The notes: generated from the sequence alone by a model not told the origin. Positions 39,257 through 48,909 are shown, counted from the first letter of the stretch. The stretch: 64,000 bases of DNA from Streptomyces sp. B1I3 (GCF_030816615.1 NZ_JAUSYD010000001.1:930001-994000); one strand, 5' to 3'. Made by a program: numbers and translations.

Positions 39257-39550
39257 AATGGTCCCTTCGAGGGTGGCTCGGCCGCGATGCGGCGTCGCCG
39301 GGGCGCGGCGACGGCGGTGTACCGAGGCTGCGGTGAGGAAGTCGAGCCCGCGCGCTGCACGGATGCGCGCGGGAGTTACGAGAGGGCCGGGGCCCGGTCA
39401 GGAACGGCGGCAGGCCGCTAGCCGTGCCCGTGCGGGGCGATGCGGCAGCTCGCGGGCGCACCGGAGGCGGCCCTGTGCGGGCACTTCCCTGTGGCGACGG
39501 TACGACCCATGGGCCGAGTGTACGTCCGCCCGGGTGGTGCGGATTCCGCT

Positions 39551-41272
39551 TCAGCGACGCAGGGCGCCCCCGTACGCCGACGCGGTGAGCAGGGAGGCCG
39601 TGAACGGGTGCCGGGGAGCCGTCAGAACCTCGTCCCTGGTGCCCTGCTCCACCACGTCACCACCGTCGAGCACGGCGATGCGCGTGGCTGGGGCCGCCGT
39701 GTCCAGGTCGTGGGTGATCAGCACGACGCTCGGACCGTCGTGCTGCCGGATCAGAGCGGCGAGCAGGTCCAGCAGGGAGCGCCGGGCGACCGGATCGAGA
39801 CCCGCGGTGATCTCGTCGCAGACCAGGACCCGGGGCCGCGCGAGGAGGGCCCTGGCCAGCGCGGCACGCTGGAGTTCACCGCCGGACAGCCGTCCGGGGA
39901 GTCTGCGGACGAGGTCGTCCGCCAGCCCCAGGCCGGCCAGGGTCCGCCGGGCCTCGGCCGTCGCCTCCGGGTGGCCGAGGCCGCGCAGGCGCACGGCTGT
40001 GCGTGCCACCTGACCGAGGACCGGCCGGTGTTCGTCGAATGCCGCCCGGGCGTCCTGGAAGACGTACTGCACGGCGGCGAGCTGGTCGCGGGTGCGGCTG
40101 CGCAGGCTTCGGGGCAACGCCGTCCCGCCGAGCAGGACGGTCCCTTCGTGGTCGCGGTGGAGCCCTGCGAGGCAGCGGCCGAGTGTGGTCTTGCCGCTTC
40201 CGGAACGGCCGACGACGGCGAGGCATTCGCCGCTGCGGAGAGCGAGGCGGTCCACGTTCAGTACGGGGACACGGGCGCCGCCGGTCCGGTGCCGGGCGAC
40301 GAGGCCGGACACCGTCAGCACCTCGGCACCGGGTTGCCCGCTTCCGGCGTACGGCAACGTCCTGGGTTCGACGAGGAGTTCCTTGGTCCACGGGTGGGTG
40401 GGGGCGGTCAGCACCTCGGCCGTGGGGCCCTTCTCCACGACGCGGCCGCCGCGCATCACGAGGATCTCGTCGGCGAGTTCGCGTACGACGTCGAGGTCGT
40501 GGCTGAGCAGCAGTACGGCGATGCCGCGTGCCGCCACTGCCCGGAACCGTTCGGTGATGTGCCGCTTGGTCAGGGCGTCCTGCCCGGTGGTGGGCTCGTC
40601 CGCGACGATGACGCGGGCGCCGAGCAGCAGTGCCTGGGCCAGCACGACACGCTGCTGCTGGCCTCCGGACAGCTGATGCGGGTATCGGCCCAGAAGCTGC
40701 GCCGCATCGGGGAGTCGGGCGTCCTCGAGCGCCTGGACCACCCGCTGTCTCGCGGCGGCGCGGCGCCGGCCGCGGGGCAGGTCACGCACCTGCCGCCGCG
40801 CCAGGTCGTGCAGGAGCGCCCCGATGTGGCGGGCCGGGTTGAGTACAGCCGCGGGGTGCTGGGGGACGTATCCGACGCGGGCGTCCCGGACCTCCACCTC
40901 TCCCGTCACCCGGGCGCCCTCGGGATACTCGCCGAGCAGGGCGAGCCCGGTGGTCGTCTTCCCGCTTCCGGACGCGCCGACCAGGGCGGTGACCGTTCCG
41001 GCCCGGATGCGCAGGCCGATGTGGCCGACGAGCGTGTGTCCGTCCACCTCGACGGTCAGGTCGGTGATCGCGGCGAGCACGGTGCCCGAGGTCTCGGCGG
41101 GCACGGCGGTCTCGGCGGGCACGGCGGGCACGGCGGGCACGGCGGGCACGGCGGGCACGGCGGTCTCAGCATTCTCGGCGGTCTCGGCGGTCTCGGCGGT
41201 CTCGGCGGTCTCGGCGGTCTCGGCGGTCTCGGCGGTCTCGGCGGTCTCGGCGGGCACGGTCTCCTCGGTCAT
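39551..41272 (-). CDS. fused double ABC ATPase of a Dpp/Nik-type importer
   Basis: 573 residues, two ATPase domains in one chain (DppD-DppF type). First: GASGSGKTTTGL, LSGGQQQRVVLAQALL, DEPTTGQD; second: GRSGSGKTTLGRCL, LSGGELQRAALARALL, CDEITAGLD. It energises uptake through the two permeases encoded just upstream. The first 55 residues are a low-complexity run of ETA and VPA tripeptides from a tandem DNA repeat, absent from relatives I know, likely a disordered tag. Last gene of the ten-gene operon; its ATG overlaps the permease stop. Confidence 0.92.
   Translation of the reverse strand: MTEETVPAETAETAETAETAETAETAETAETAENAETAVPAVPAVPAVPAVPAETAVPAETSGTVLAAITDLTVEVDGHTLVGHIGLRIRAGTVTALVGASGSGKTTTGLALLGEYPEGARVTGEVEVRDARVGYVPQHPAAVLNPARHIGALLHDLARRQVRDLPRGRRRAAARQRVVQALEDARLPDAAQLLGRYPHQLSGGQQQRVVLAQALLLGARVIVADEPTTGQDALTKRHITERFRAVAARGIAVLLLSHDLDVVRELADEILVMRGGRVVEKGPTAEVLTAPTHPWTKELLVEPRTLPYAGSGQPGAEVLTVSGLVARHRTGGARVPVLNVDRLALRSGECLAVVGRSGSGKTTLGRCLAGLHRDHEGTVLLGGTALPRSLRSRTRDQLAAVQYVFQDARAAFDEHRPVLGQVARTAVRLRGLGHPEATAEARRTLAGLGLADDLVRRLPGRLSGGELQRAALARALLARPRVLVCDEITAGLDPVARRSLLDLLAALIRQHDGPSVVLITHDLDTAAPATRIAVLDGGDVVEQGTRDEVLTAPRHPFTASLLTASAYGGALRR
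41091..41259. repeat. tandem 9-bp coding repeats
   Basis: Runs of GGCGGTCTC (eight in a row near 41177-41250) and GCGGGCACG (five near 41117-41161) encode (ETA)n and (VPA)n in the N-terminus of the ATPase. The units are identical at DNA level, so copy number is likely unstable. Confidence 0.9.
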
Positions 41273-42078
41273 GCGCGTCGGCCCCTTCCAGGAGTGGTGC
41301 GGAGTTCCGTGGCCGCGTCGACGAGCAGGTTGCCGCCCGTCGTCAACGCGACGATCAGCAGGGCGGGCACGACGACCGCCCACGGCTGCACGAAGAGCCC
41401 GGTCCGGTTGCGGTCCACCATCACGGCCCAGTCGGCGGCGTCGGGAGCGACTCCGATGCCGAGGAACGCCGCTGTGGCGACGAGGTAGAGCACACCGGTC
41501 AGGCGGATCCCGGCATCGGCTGCCAGCGTCCGCAGGATCGACCGCCCGACGTAGCCGACGGCCAGCCGCCACCAGGTCTCCCCCTGCATCCTCAGCGCCT
41601 CCACGGCCGGCCGGGAGGCAGCCTCGGCGGCGGCGGCGCGCACGATGCGGGCCGCGTCCGGGACGGAGACGAAGGCGACCAGCAGGGTGAGCCCGGCGGC
41701 ACCCGGCGGAAAGGCCGCGGCGACCAGCAGGAGCATGAGCAGAGAGGGCACGGCGAGCAGCACGTCCAAGGGACGCATCAGCAGCTCCTCCAGCCACCTG
41801 CGGTGGGTGAGCGCGCTGATCAGCCCGACGGGCACGGCCACGAGGTAGGCGAGGGCGGTGGCCGCGAGGGCGACCAGCACCACCGGCCTGCCGCCGAGGA
41901 GTACCTGGTCCAGGACGTCCCGGCCGACGAAGTCGGTGCCCAGCAGGTGCCCGGGGCCGAGGGTGAAGGAGGCGGCGCGGATCGCCGGCTCCCCGACGAG
42001 GAAGGGCCCGAACAGGGCGAGGCCGAGCGGCACTCCGGCGACGGCGGCGCCGGGCCCGTATCTGCCGGGGCGCTTCAT
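41269..42078 (-). CDS. ABC importer permease, DppC/NikC type
   Basis: 269 residues, about six membrane spans. The family box GTDFVGRDVLDQVLLGGR follows span 1, and the EAA-like loop AAAAEAASRPAVEALRMQGE precedes LPN-type contacts. It pairs with the DppB-type protein to form the pore. 4-nt overlaps on both sides (ATGA). In a metal-regulated operon such permeases usually serve nickel, zinc-chelate or opine-type metallophore uptake. Confidence 0.92.
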   Translation of the reverse strand: MKRPGRYGPGAAVAGVPLGLALFGPFLVGEPAIRAASFTLGPGHLLGTDFVGRDVLDQVLLGGRPVVLVALAATALAYLVAVPVGLISALTHRRWLEELLMRPLDVLLAVPSLLMLLLVAAAFPPGAAGLTLLVAFVSVPDAARIVRAAAAEAASRPAVEALRMQGETWWRLAVGYVGRSILRTLAADAGIRLTGVLYLVATAAFLGIGVAPDAADWAVMVDRNRTGLFVQPWAVVVPALLIVALTTGGNLLVDAATELRTTPGRGRRA

Positions 42079-43028
42079 GCCGCCACCCCCGCCCGGGGTG
42101 ACAGACGACGGGTGACGAGGTCGGCACCGAGGTTGAGGACGACGGTGGTGACGGCGAAGACCACCGCGAGGCCCTGGATCACAGGGATGTCGCGGTCGGC
42201 CACGGCGTGCATGAGGACGGTGCCGAGTCCGGGGATCACGTACAGGGCCTCCACGACGATGACGCCGCACAGCAGCCAGTCGATGGTGCGGGCGAGCTGC
42301 TGCGTTGCGGGGGCGAGGGCGTTGGGCAGGGCGTGCCCGTATCGGACGCGGACGCCCGAGATGCCGTAGCGCGTGGCCTGGGCTGTGTACGGGGCGCCGA
42401 GCGCGTCGATCATTCCGGCCCTGACCAGCCGTGCCAGCGAGCAGACCGGCCGGGCCAGCAGCACGAGGACGGGCAGGACCAGTGCGGCCGGGTGGGCGAG
42501 CAGGTCGGTGCCGTAACCGACGGCGGTGGGCGGGAACCAGCCCAGCCGCAGCGCGAAGACGCTCACCAGCAGGACACCCAGGGCGAATTCGGGGATCGCG
42601 TAGAGGCCGAGGGTCACCGAGCTGATCAGCCGGTCGGTGAGCCGGCCCTCGCGGCGGGCGGCGAGCACGCCGAGGCCGACCCCGAGGGGAACCAGGAGCA
42701 GGACGGTGGCGGTCGCCAGGAGCAGGGTGGGGCCGAAGCCGTCGGCGAGGAAGCCGGTCACGGGCCGCCCTGAGGTGAGCGAGGTCCCGAAGTCGCCGTG
42801 CAGCATCCCCCCGGCCCATTCGGCGAGCCGGACGTGGGCGGGGCGGTCGAGCCCCATCGCCTCACGGACGGCCGCGATGCGTTCCGGGTCCGGCTGGTCG
42901 CCGGCGAAGGCCACGGCCGCGTCGCCCGGCAGCGCCTCGGTGAGCGCGAAGACCAGCAGCACGACGGCCGCGGTCTGCGCGACTCCGAGGAGCAGCCGCC
43001 GGACGATCCAGGAGCGCGGTCCGCTCAC
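42075..43028 (-). CDS. ABC importer permease, DppB/NikB type
   Basis: 317 residues, six membrane spans. DppB marks: N-terminal VRRLLLGVAQTAAVVLLVFAL, the first-loop AFAGDQPDPERIAAVREAMGL and LHGDFGTSLTSGRPV, and the EAA loop region RYGISGVRVRYGHALPNAL. GTG at 43028 overlaps the stop of the binding-protein gene (GTGA). Forms the translocation pore with the DppC-type subunit. Confidence 0.92.
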   Translation of the reverse strand: MSGPRSWIVRRLLLGVAQTAAVVLLVFALTEALPGDAAVAFAGDQPDPERIAAVREAMGLDRPAHVRLAEWAGGMLHGDFGTSLTSGRPVTGFLADGFGPTLLLATATVLLLVPLGVGLGVLAARREGRLTDRLISSVTLGLYAIPEFALGVLLVSVFALRLGWFPPTAVGYGTDLLAHPAALVLPVLVLLARPVCSLARLVRAGMIDALGAPYTAQATRYGISGVRVRYGHALPNALAPATQQLARTIDWLLCGVIVVEALYVIPGLGTVLMHAVADRDIPVIQGLAVVFAVTTVVLNLGADLVTRRLSPRAGVAA

Positions 43029-44623
43029 GCCAGCCAGACCTTGTCGAAGCGGGCCCAGTCCAGGGTGTTGGCGGGCGCTTCGCGTACGACACCCCGTACG
43101 GAGCGCGCGGTGCCGAGGATCCAGTCGCCGAAGCCCCAGACCAGGAACCCGCCCTCGGCGTGCAGTTGCCGCTGCATCCGCCCGTAGAGGGCGGCCCGGT
43201 CCGCCGTGTCCCGGGTGGACTGGGCCTGTCGGTAGAGGGTGTCGAAGTTCTTGTCCTGCCACTTGGTGGCGTTGGTGGTGGAGTCGGTGAGCAGCCGCTG
43301 GGAGATGTGGGACTCGATGGGCATGGCTCCGGAGCGGTAGCAGCAGAGGGTGCCGGAGTCGAGGATGTCCTTCCAGTAGGAGTCCTTGCTGCCCATCCGT
43401 ACGGTGACGGTGACTCCGGCGCGTGCCGCCTGGTCGCGGAAGATCCCGGCGGCTTCGGTGAATCCCGCGGCGACGGCGGAGGTGTCGAGGGTGACTTCCA
43501 GGCCGTCCGCGCCGGCCTGTTTCAGGAGGTGGCGGGCGCGGGTGATGTCCTGTTCGCGCTGCGGAAGGCCGTCTGCGTAGTACTCGTACCCCTTGCCGAA
43601 GAGGTCGTTGCCCACGTCACCCGCGCCGGACAGCGCACCGTCCACCAGTTCCTCGCGGCCGGCGATGTGGAAGAACGCCTGGCGGACCCGGGGGTCGTCG
43701 AAGGGCGGCCGGTCCGTCTTCATGGCGAAGGCCTGCATGGCGCTGTTGCGCAGGCGGACAATCTCCACGCTGCCCGCGTCCTCGTGGGCGCGGCCGGTGG
43801 CGGGGTTGAGTTCGTGGGCGTACTCGATCTGCCCGCCGAGGAGGGCGTTGATGCGGGCAGCCTCCTCGTTGGCGACGATGAATTCGAGCTCGTCGAGGTA
43901 CGGAGCCCCGTCCCAGTGGTCGTCGTTGCGCCGTAGGACGGTGGAACGCCCGGGTGTGAAGGAGACGAACCGGAAGGGTCCCGAGCCGACCGGGTCCGTG
44001 TCGAAGGCGGTGGCCCCCTCGGGGACGATGTGGGTGCCGAAGGCGGCCATGACGTTGGGGAACTCGGCTGTCGGCCGCTTGAGTACGAATTCGACGGTCC
44101 GCTCCCCTCGCGCGCGGCTCGCCCTCAGGTCGACGGGTTCGAGGGAGGCGCGGGCGCGATAGGCCTTCTTCGGGTCGGCGATCCGGTGGTAGCTGTACAG
44201 GACGTCGGCGGCGGTGACGGGCCTCCCGTCGTGGAAGACGGCCTGCCGCAGAGTGACCGTCCACCGGTCGAGGGCGGCGTTCGGCTCCCACTCCTGTGCC
44301 AGTCGTGGCTCGGCGGACAGGTCGGCGCCGTAGTCGGCGAGCTTGTCGAACAGGGCCTTGCCCCGGGCCGCGTCGGCGAAGAGGTTGCCCAGGTGGGGGT
44401 CGAGGGTCTCGCTCGCGCCGCCCCCCGCGAAGGCGGCGCGCAGCCGTCCGCCACGCCGCGGTGTGCCGTCCCCCTTGCCGGCGGTGCTCCCGGTGGAGGC
44501 GGAGCCGGAGCACCCTGCGAGCGCGAGGCCGCCGACTCCGGCGGCGGCTCCCCCGGCCGCGGCCAGGAAGCCCCGTCTGCGCAGACCGGGGAAGGCGTGC
44601 TGTTCGTCGGGTGATGCGGTCAT
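43025..44623 (-). CDS. Tat-exported substrate-binding lipoprotein (SBP family 5)
   Basis: 532 residues. Tat motif LRRRGFLAAAGG and lipobox LALAGC (Cys 38). Family-5 binding fold: LDPHLGNLFADAARGKALFD, TVTLRQAVFHDGRPVTAADV, VGSGPFRFVSF, FFHIAGREELVDGAL. Tat export suggests folding, or loading of a cofactor or ligand, before secretion; several nickel- and metallophore-binding relatives belong to this family. It would capture the metal-loaded product at the cell surface and deliver it to the two permeases. ATGA overlap with the methyltransferase gene. Confidence 0.93.
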   Translation of the reverse strand: MTASPDEQHAFPGLRRRGFLAAAGGAAAGVGGLALAGCSGSASTGSTAGKGDGTPRRGGRLRAAFAGGGASETLDPHLGNLFADAARGKALFDKLADYGADLSAEPRLAQEWEPNAALDRWTVTLRQAVFHDGRPVTAADVLYSYHRIADPKKAYRARASLEPVDLRASRARGERTVEFVLKRPTAEFPNVMAAFGTHIVPEGATAFDTDPVGSGPFRFVSFTPGRSTVLRRNDDHWDGAPYLDELEFIVANEEAARINALLGGQIEYAHELNPATGRAHEDAGSVEIVRLRNSAMQAFAMKTDRPPFDDPRVRQAFFHIAGREELVDGALSGAGDVGNDLFGKGYEYYADGLPQREQDITRARHLLKQAGADGLEVTLDTSAVAAGFTEAAGIFRDQAARAGVTVTVRMGSKDSYWKDILDSGTLCCYRSGAMPIESHISQRLLTDSTTNATKWQDKNFDTLYRQAQSTRDTADRAALYGRMQRQLHAEGGFLVWGFGDWILGTARSVRGVVREAPANTLDWARFDKVWLA

Positions 44624-45435
44624 GGGTGTTCTCCTGTCGCTGGGTGTGCGGTTGTCCTGGCGATGACGTGGAGACGGTCGCCGTCTGCCGTGGTGCCGGG
44701 CGCGGTGCCCGGCCTCCAGGCCGGTTCGGTGCGCGGCCCGGGGCCGTCGTGCAGGGCGAGGACGTCGAAACCGTGTGCGGTGAGCAGGTGGCGCAGTTCC
44801 TGGGGGAAGAGCAGGCGCCAGGCGGAGCTCTCCTCGACGGGCGGGCTGCCGTCGTCCGCGGTCCAGGTGCGGGTGCGGCGCAGGAGCTGGGCGCCACGGT
44901 CCAGACGCAGTCGTGTGACCGAGCGGTAGGTGGTGCCGTCGAAGGTGAACCGCGCTGCGGCGGTGGTGCCCGGAGGTTCGTCGCGGCCGAGGAAGTACGC
45001 GCCGTTGCGCATCTCCGCGACCAGCAGCCCACCGGGAGCCAGGGCGCGGCGGCAGGAGGCCATGAAGCCGTCGAGCTGCCGGTTCGTGTGGCAGTAGAGC
45101 AGCGAACTGTCCAGGCACACCACGGCGTCGAACGCCTGCTGCCCGAAATCGAATTGGCTGAGGTCGGCCCGGGTGTACACCGGTCCGGGGTGGTGGGCGC
45201 GGGCGTGGGTGAGCATCGTGTCGGAGAGGTCGGCCGCCGTGACGCGGCGTCCCGCACGGTGCAGGTGGGCCGCGTCGCGGCCGGTGCCGCAGCCGAGGTC
45301 CAGGACCCGCGGGCCTGCCCCGTACCGGCGCAGGCAGTCCTCCGTCCAGCGGCCGGCGAGCCGGCCGGGGTCGGGGAAGCGGGCCTCGTACAGTTCCGGG
45401 CGGTCGGTGAGGTGGTTCCCCGTCCTGTCTGTCAT
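44620..45435 (-). CDS. class I SAM-dependent methyltransferase
   Basis: 271 residues. SAM-binding motif I VLDLGCGTGRDAAHL, motif II region TAADLSDTMLTHARAH, FDAVVCLDSSLLYCHTN and LAPGGLLVAEMRNGAYF. No membrane span. The family (Methyltransf_25/11-like) covers many small-molecule N-, O- and C-methylases. Inside this operon it is the likely tailoring enzyme of the predicted metallophore. Overlaps both neighbours by 4 nt. Confidence 0.88.
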   Translation of the reverse strand: MTDRTGNHLTDRPELYEARFPDPGRLAGRWTEDCLRRYGAGPRVLDLGCGTGRDAAHLHRAGRRVTAADLSDTMLTHARAHHPGPVYTRADLSQFDFGQQAFDAVVCLDSSLLYCHTNRQLDGFMASCRRALAPGGLLVAEMRNGAYFLGRDEPPGTTAAARFTFDGTTYRSVTRLRLDRGAQLLRRTRTWTADDGSPPVEESSAWRLLFPQELRHLLTAHGFDVLALHDGPGPRTEPAWRPGTAPGTTADGDRLHVIARTTAHPATGEHP

Positions 45436-46706
45436 GCCGGCACCGGTACGGGTGCGGGACGGGCCGGGGGCAATGTGCCGACGCGGTGCAGCCATGCCAC
45501 TCCGCCCGCCGAGACGAGCCCCAGGGTGAGACAGCAGGCCCACGGCAGGAGCGCGGCCGCGCCTCCCGTTCCGCCGCGCTCGGCCGCGTCCATGGCCCAG
45601 CCGACAGCGGTGTTCCCGACGGCCGCCGCGATGCCGGAGACGGCGTAGAAGATGCCGAAGTACGTGCCCGTCAGCTCGGGCCGTCCGAAGCCGGGGATCA
45701 GTTCCATGACGAACGGCTGCGCGGTCATGATCCCGAGGTGGAGCAGGAGGGCTCCGGCCAGGACGGGCAGTGCGCGCAGGACGGCGTCCGTGGTGCCGGA
45801 CGGGGGGACGTCCGTGCCGGCCACCGCCATGGGCGGTACGAAGGCCAGGGCCATCAGGCCGACGCCCGCGGCCATCCATCGGGCCCTGCTGCCGCGGCCC
45901 TTCAGCGTGCGGGTGATGCGCAGTTGCAGGGCGAGACCGGCGAGCGTTCCGACGAGGAAGACGAGTCCGGCCGCACCGTCCCAGCCGGTGGCCTGCCGGA
46001 CTCCGGCGGGCAGCAGCAGGTAGAGCTGGTTCTCCAGGGTGAACATGCCGGTCATGGCCAGGGCGAAGGCGAGGAAGGCACGGTTGCCGACGGCTTCCCG
46101 CCAGTCCCCGGTGACGCTGCCGGTGGCGGGAGGGGCCTCCCGGGCGGGCAGCACCAGGGCCTGGGCCACGGTGAGCAGCGCGAAGACAGCGGCGGCGGTG
46201 AGTGCCGAGGCCCGGAAGTCGACGAGCAGCAGGGCGCTGCCCAGGAGGGGACCGAGGAGGGCGCCGGTGGTGGCGAAGACGTTGAAGAGCGCGAACGCCT
46301 CGGCCCCGCGCTCGCCCGCCTCCTGGGCGAGGTAGGTGCGGACGGCGGGGTTGAACAGGGCCCCGGCCAGTCCGCTGAGCACCGAGGCGGCGAGCAGGAC
46401 GGGCAGTCCGTCGCCGAGGGCGAACAGGGCGAAGCCGACGGTGCGTATCGCGCAGCCGGCGATGATGACACCGCGGGCCCCGAGCCGGTCGGCCGCCGAG
46501 CCGCCTATGAGGAAGAGGCCTTGCTGACTCAGGTTGCGCACACCGAGCACGATGCCGACGACGGCCGCCGGCATCCCGAGGTCGTCACCGAGGTGGGTGG
46601 CGAGGTAGGGGATGAGCAGGTAGAAGCCGGTGTTGACGCCGAGCTGGTTGACCAGCAGCAGCCGGATGGCGAGCGGGAAGCTCCGGATCTCGTGCCAGGT
46701 GCTCAC
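45432..46706 (-). CDS. MFS exporter
   Basis: 424 residues, 12 membrane spans; MFS motif GGSAADRLGARGVIIAG after span 2 and FNPAVRTYLAQEAGERGAEAF. It resembles small drug/siderophore efflux MFS proteins. GTG at 46706 overlaps the epimerase stop (GTGA). Placed between biosynthetic and uptake genes, it is the probable exporter of the product, as CntE is for staphylopine (established for that system; inferred here). Confidence 0.9.
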   Translation of the reverse strand: MSTWHEIRSFPLAIRLLLVNQLGVNTGFYLLIPYLATHLGDDLGMPAAVVGIVLGVRNLSQQGLFLIGGSAADRLGARGVIIAGCAIRTVGFALFALGDGLPVLLAASVLSGLAGALFNPAVRTYLAQEAGERGAEAFALFNVFATTGALLGPLLGSALLLVDFRASALTAAAVFALLTVAQALVLPAREAPPATGSVTGDWREAVGNRAFLAFALAMTGMFTLENQLYLLLPAGVRQATGWDGAAGLVFLVGTLAGLALQLRITRTLKGRGSRARWMAAGVGLMALAFVPPMAVAGTDVPPSGTTDAVLRALPVLAGALLLHLGIMTAQPFVMELIPGFGRPELTGTYFGIFYAVSGIAAAVGNTAVGWAMDAAERGGTGGAAALLPWACCLTLGLVSAGGVAWLHRVGTLPPARPAPVPVPA

Positions 46707-47827
46707 GACGCCACGCCCCGGTGCTGCGCGACCCGGCCACCGTCCGGGCCGTCGGCTGCCGCTCCGGCTGACGCGCCGGGGCCGGCCGCTGCGCGGGGCC
46801 GTACGCCGAGCCCCGGCTGCCCGGTCGTCCCGACGAAGCCGTCGGCGCCGCCGATGCCGGTCCAGGGGTCGTGGGCGAGCAGGAGGTGCCCGTCGAGGTC
46901 GACCCAGCGGGCGCGGTCGGCGATGTGGACCGCGGGTGCGATACCGAGCGTGCTGGCGGTCAGGCAGCCGAGCATGAGGTCGGTGCCGCTGCCGTCGATC
47001 AGGGCGGCGATGCGCAGTGCGGCGTGGACGCCACCGCACTTGGCGAGTTTGACGTTGATCCCGTGCACGCGCCCGGCGAGCCGCTGGGCGTCCGCGTAGG
47101 TGACCGCGTCCTCGTCGGCGATGACCGGCACGGGTGATCGGGCGGCGAGTCGCGCGAGGGCTTCCGGGTCGCCGGGGGCGAGGGGCTGTTCCACGGCTTC
47201 GATGCCGAGCGCGGCGAAACGGGGCAGGAGCGTGCGCGCCTGTCCGGCGGACCAGGCACCGTTGGGGTCGAGGAGGAGCCGGGCGGCGGGGGCCGCCGCC
47301 CGGACGGCGCGTACCCGGTCCAGGTCGGCGTCCTCGTCACGGTCACCGGCCTTGATCTTGATGACGGAGAAGCCCGCGTCCGCCAGCCGGCGGGCCTGGG
47401 CCGCAGCCCTGCCCGGGGACGTGAGGGAGACGGTGCGGGCGGTGGCGGCCCTGGGGGCCACGGGCGCACCGAGGAACCGGTGGACGGCCGTCGCTGTGCG
47501 TTTGCCCACCAGGTCCAGGAGGGCGGCCTCGACGGCGGCGGTCACCGCGGCCGGTGTCCCATCGGTGGCGAGGTCACCGACGCGCAGGGCGTGCAGTGCG
47601 GTCTCCGGTCCGGCGAAGCGGGCGAGCCGTCCGGCGGCCTGGGCCAGGAGCCGTTGCAGGGTGCGGGTGTCGAGTCCGTAGAAGACGCTGGTGACGGCCT
47701 CCCCGTGGCCGCTCAGCCCTTCGTGTTCCACGGTCAGGCACACGGCGTCGCGGGAGGTCATGGTGGAGCGCGAGATGCGCAGCGGCTCGGCGAGTACGAG
47801 CCGCACGGTGCGCTGCGTGGTGTTCAC
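46703..47827 (-). CDS. enolase-superfamily dipeptide epimerase-like enzyme
   Basis: 374 residues. MR_MLE fold with catalytic KxK at 157-159 (VIKIKAG), metal ligands D187 (LLLDPNGAW), E213 (VEQP) and D238 (IADEDA), and the second catalytic Lys at 260 (INVKLAKCGG). This is the active site of L-Ala-D/L-Glu-type epimerases. It should invert the alpha carbon of one residue of a dipeptide, here plausibly the product of the operon's ATP-grasp ligase. The C-terminal 40 residues are Gly/Ala-rich. GTG at 47827 overlaps the upstream stop. Confidence 0.9.
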   Translation of the reverse strand: MNTTQRTVRLVLAEPLRISRSTMTSRDAVCLTVEHEGLSGHGEAVTSVFYGLDTRTLQRLLAQAAGRLARFAGPETALHALRVGDLATDGTPAAVTAAVEAALLDLVGKRTATAVHRFLGAPVAPRAATARTVSLTSPGRAAAQARRLADAGFSVIKIKAGDRDEDADLDRVRAVRAAAPAARLLLDPNGAWSAGQARTLLPRFAALGIEAVEQPLAPGDPEALARLAARSPVPVIADEDAVTYADAQRLAGRVHGINVKLAKCGGVHAALRIAALIDGSGTDLMLGCLTASTLGIAPAVHIADRARWVDLDGHLLLAHDPWTGIGGADGFVGTTGQPGLGVRPRAAAGPGASAGAAADGPDGGRVAQHRGVAS

Positions 47828-48909
47828 GGCTGCCTTTCCGGACGTTCCGCCAGTGGGTCGGTGACGGTGGTGCACCTGGCCCAGCCGCGGGACTGGGCGG
47901 CGCGCGGGTGCGGGACGTCGACGGGGCGGGTGGCGGCCCGGTCGGGGGCCAGGCGGTGGGCGGTCGCGAAGTCGTCGTCGAAGACGGAGCCGAGGTAGCG
48001 GTGCGGTCCGTCGGGGAAGACGGTGGCGACGGCGGCGCCGGGGTGGGTGCGCGCCGCCCAGGCGGCGACGCGTGCGACGGCGCCGGTGCTCCATCCACCG
48101 CTGACGAAGTTGCCGCGGGCGAGGCGTCTGCACGCGTCGGCCGCCTCCGCCGCACCGAGCCAGTGGACCTCGTCGAAGGCCTCGTAGGCGACGTTGCGCG
48201 GATGGATGCTGCTGCCGAGTCCGCGCATGAGCCGGGGCGCGGCGGGCTGGCCGAAGATGGTCGATCCGGTGGAGTCGACGGCGACGATGCGCAGCGCCGG
48301 CCAGTGCCTGCGCAGCGGTCCGGCGATCCCTGCGCTGTGTCCACCGGTGCCGACGCTGCACACGAGGATGTCGAGGTGGTCCAGCTGGGTGGCGAGTTCG
48401 GCGGCGAGGGACGCGTAACCCGCCGTGTTGTCCGGGTTGTTGTACTGGTCGGGCCAGTACGCGCCGGGCAGGCTGCCGAGCAGGTCGTGCAGGCGCTCCA
48501 GCCGGGCACCCTGCCATCCGCCTTGCCGGGCGGGCCGGTCGACGATCTCCAGCCGGGCACCGTAGGCACGGAGCAACTGCCGCATGGAGGGCTCGAGTTC
48601 GCTGTCGCCCACCAGGACGACAGGGTGGCCGAGAGCCTGTCCGGCGAAGGCGAGGCCTATGCCGAGGGTGCCGGATGTCGACTCCACGACCGGTGCACCG
48701 GGGCGCAGTTCGCCGCGTTCCTCGGCGCCGAGGAGCATGGAAACGGCTGCGCGGGCCTTCATGCCGCCGACGGCCTGCCCTTCGAGTTTGGCCCAGAAGC
48801 CCGGGTGGGGCCCGGGGAGGCCCGTGGTGATTCTGGCCAGGGGGGTGCGGCCGAGGAGGGCGAGGAGTTCCCGGTTGGGGGTCAGGGTCTGCGGCGATGC
48901 CGTGGTCAC
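47824..48909 (-). CDS. cysteine-synthase-like PLP enzyme (beta-replacement)
   Basis: 361 residues, fold type II PLP enzyme. PLP lysine K51 in VGGMKARAAV, the substrate loop ESTSGTLGIGLAFAG, PLP phosphate loop SVGTGGHSAGIAG. The active-site lysine context (GGMKAR rather than GSSKDR of CysK) marks a divergent branch, as in SbnA-type enzymes that join a nucleophilic amine to a serine-derived acrylate. In this operon it may make a diamino acid or an amino-acid conjugate. GTG at 48909 overlaps the DUF364 stop. Confidence 0.87.
   Translation of the reverse strand: MTTASPQTLTPNRELLALLGRTPLARITTGLPGPHPGFWAKLEGQAVGGMKARAAVSMLLGAEERGELRPGAPVVESTSGTLGIGLAFAGQALGHPVVLVGDSELEPSMRQLLRAYGARLEIVDRPARQGGWQGARLERLHDLLGSLPGAYWPDQYNNPDNTAGYASLAAELATQLDHLDILVCSVGTGGHSAGIAGPLRRHWPALRIVAVDSTGSTIFGQPAAPRLMRGLGSSIHPRNVAYEAFDEVHWLGAAEAADACRRLARGNFVSGGWSTGAVARVAAWAARTHPGAAVATVFPDGPHRYLGSVFDDDFATAHRLAPDRAATRPVDVPHPRAAQSRGWARCTTVTDPLAERPERQP

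Noticed and set aside
39440..41488. 682-codon plus-strand frame with GHGGHGG and GGLGGLGG repeats
   Set aside because: These repeats are the antisense reading of the ETA/VPA coding repeat of the ABC ATPase, not a glycine-rich protein.
45486..47099. 537-codon plus-strand frame over MFS and epimerase genes
   Set aside because: Antisense shadow; the minus-strand genes are supported by motifs and 4-nt overlaps.
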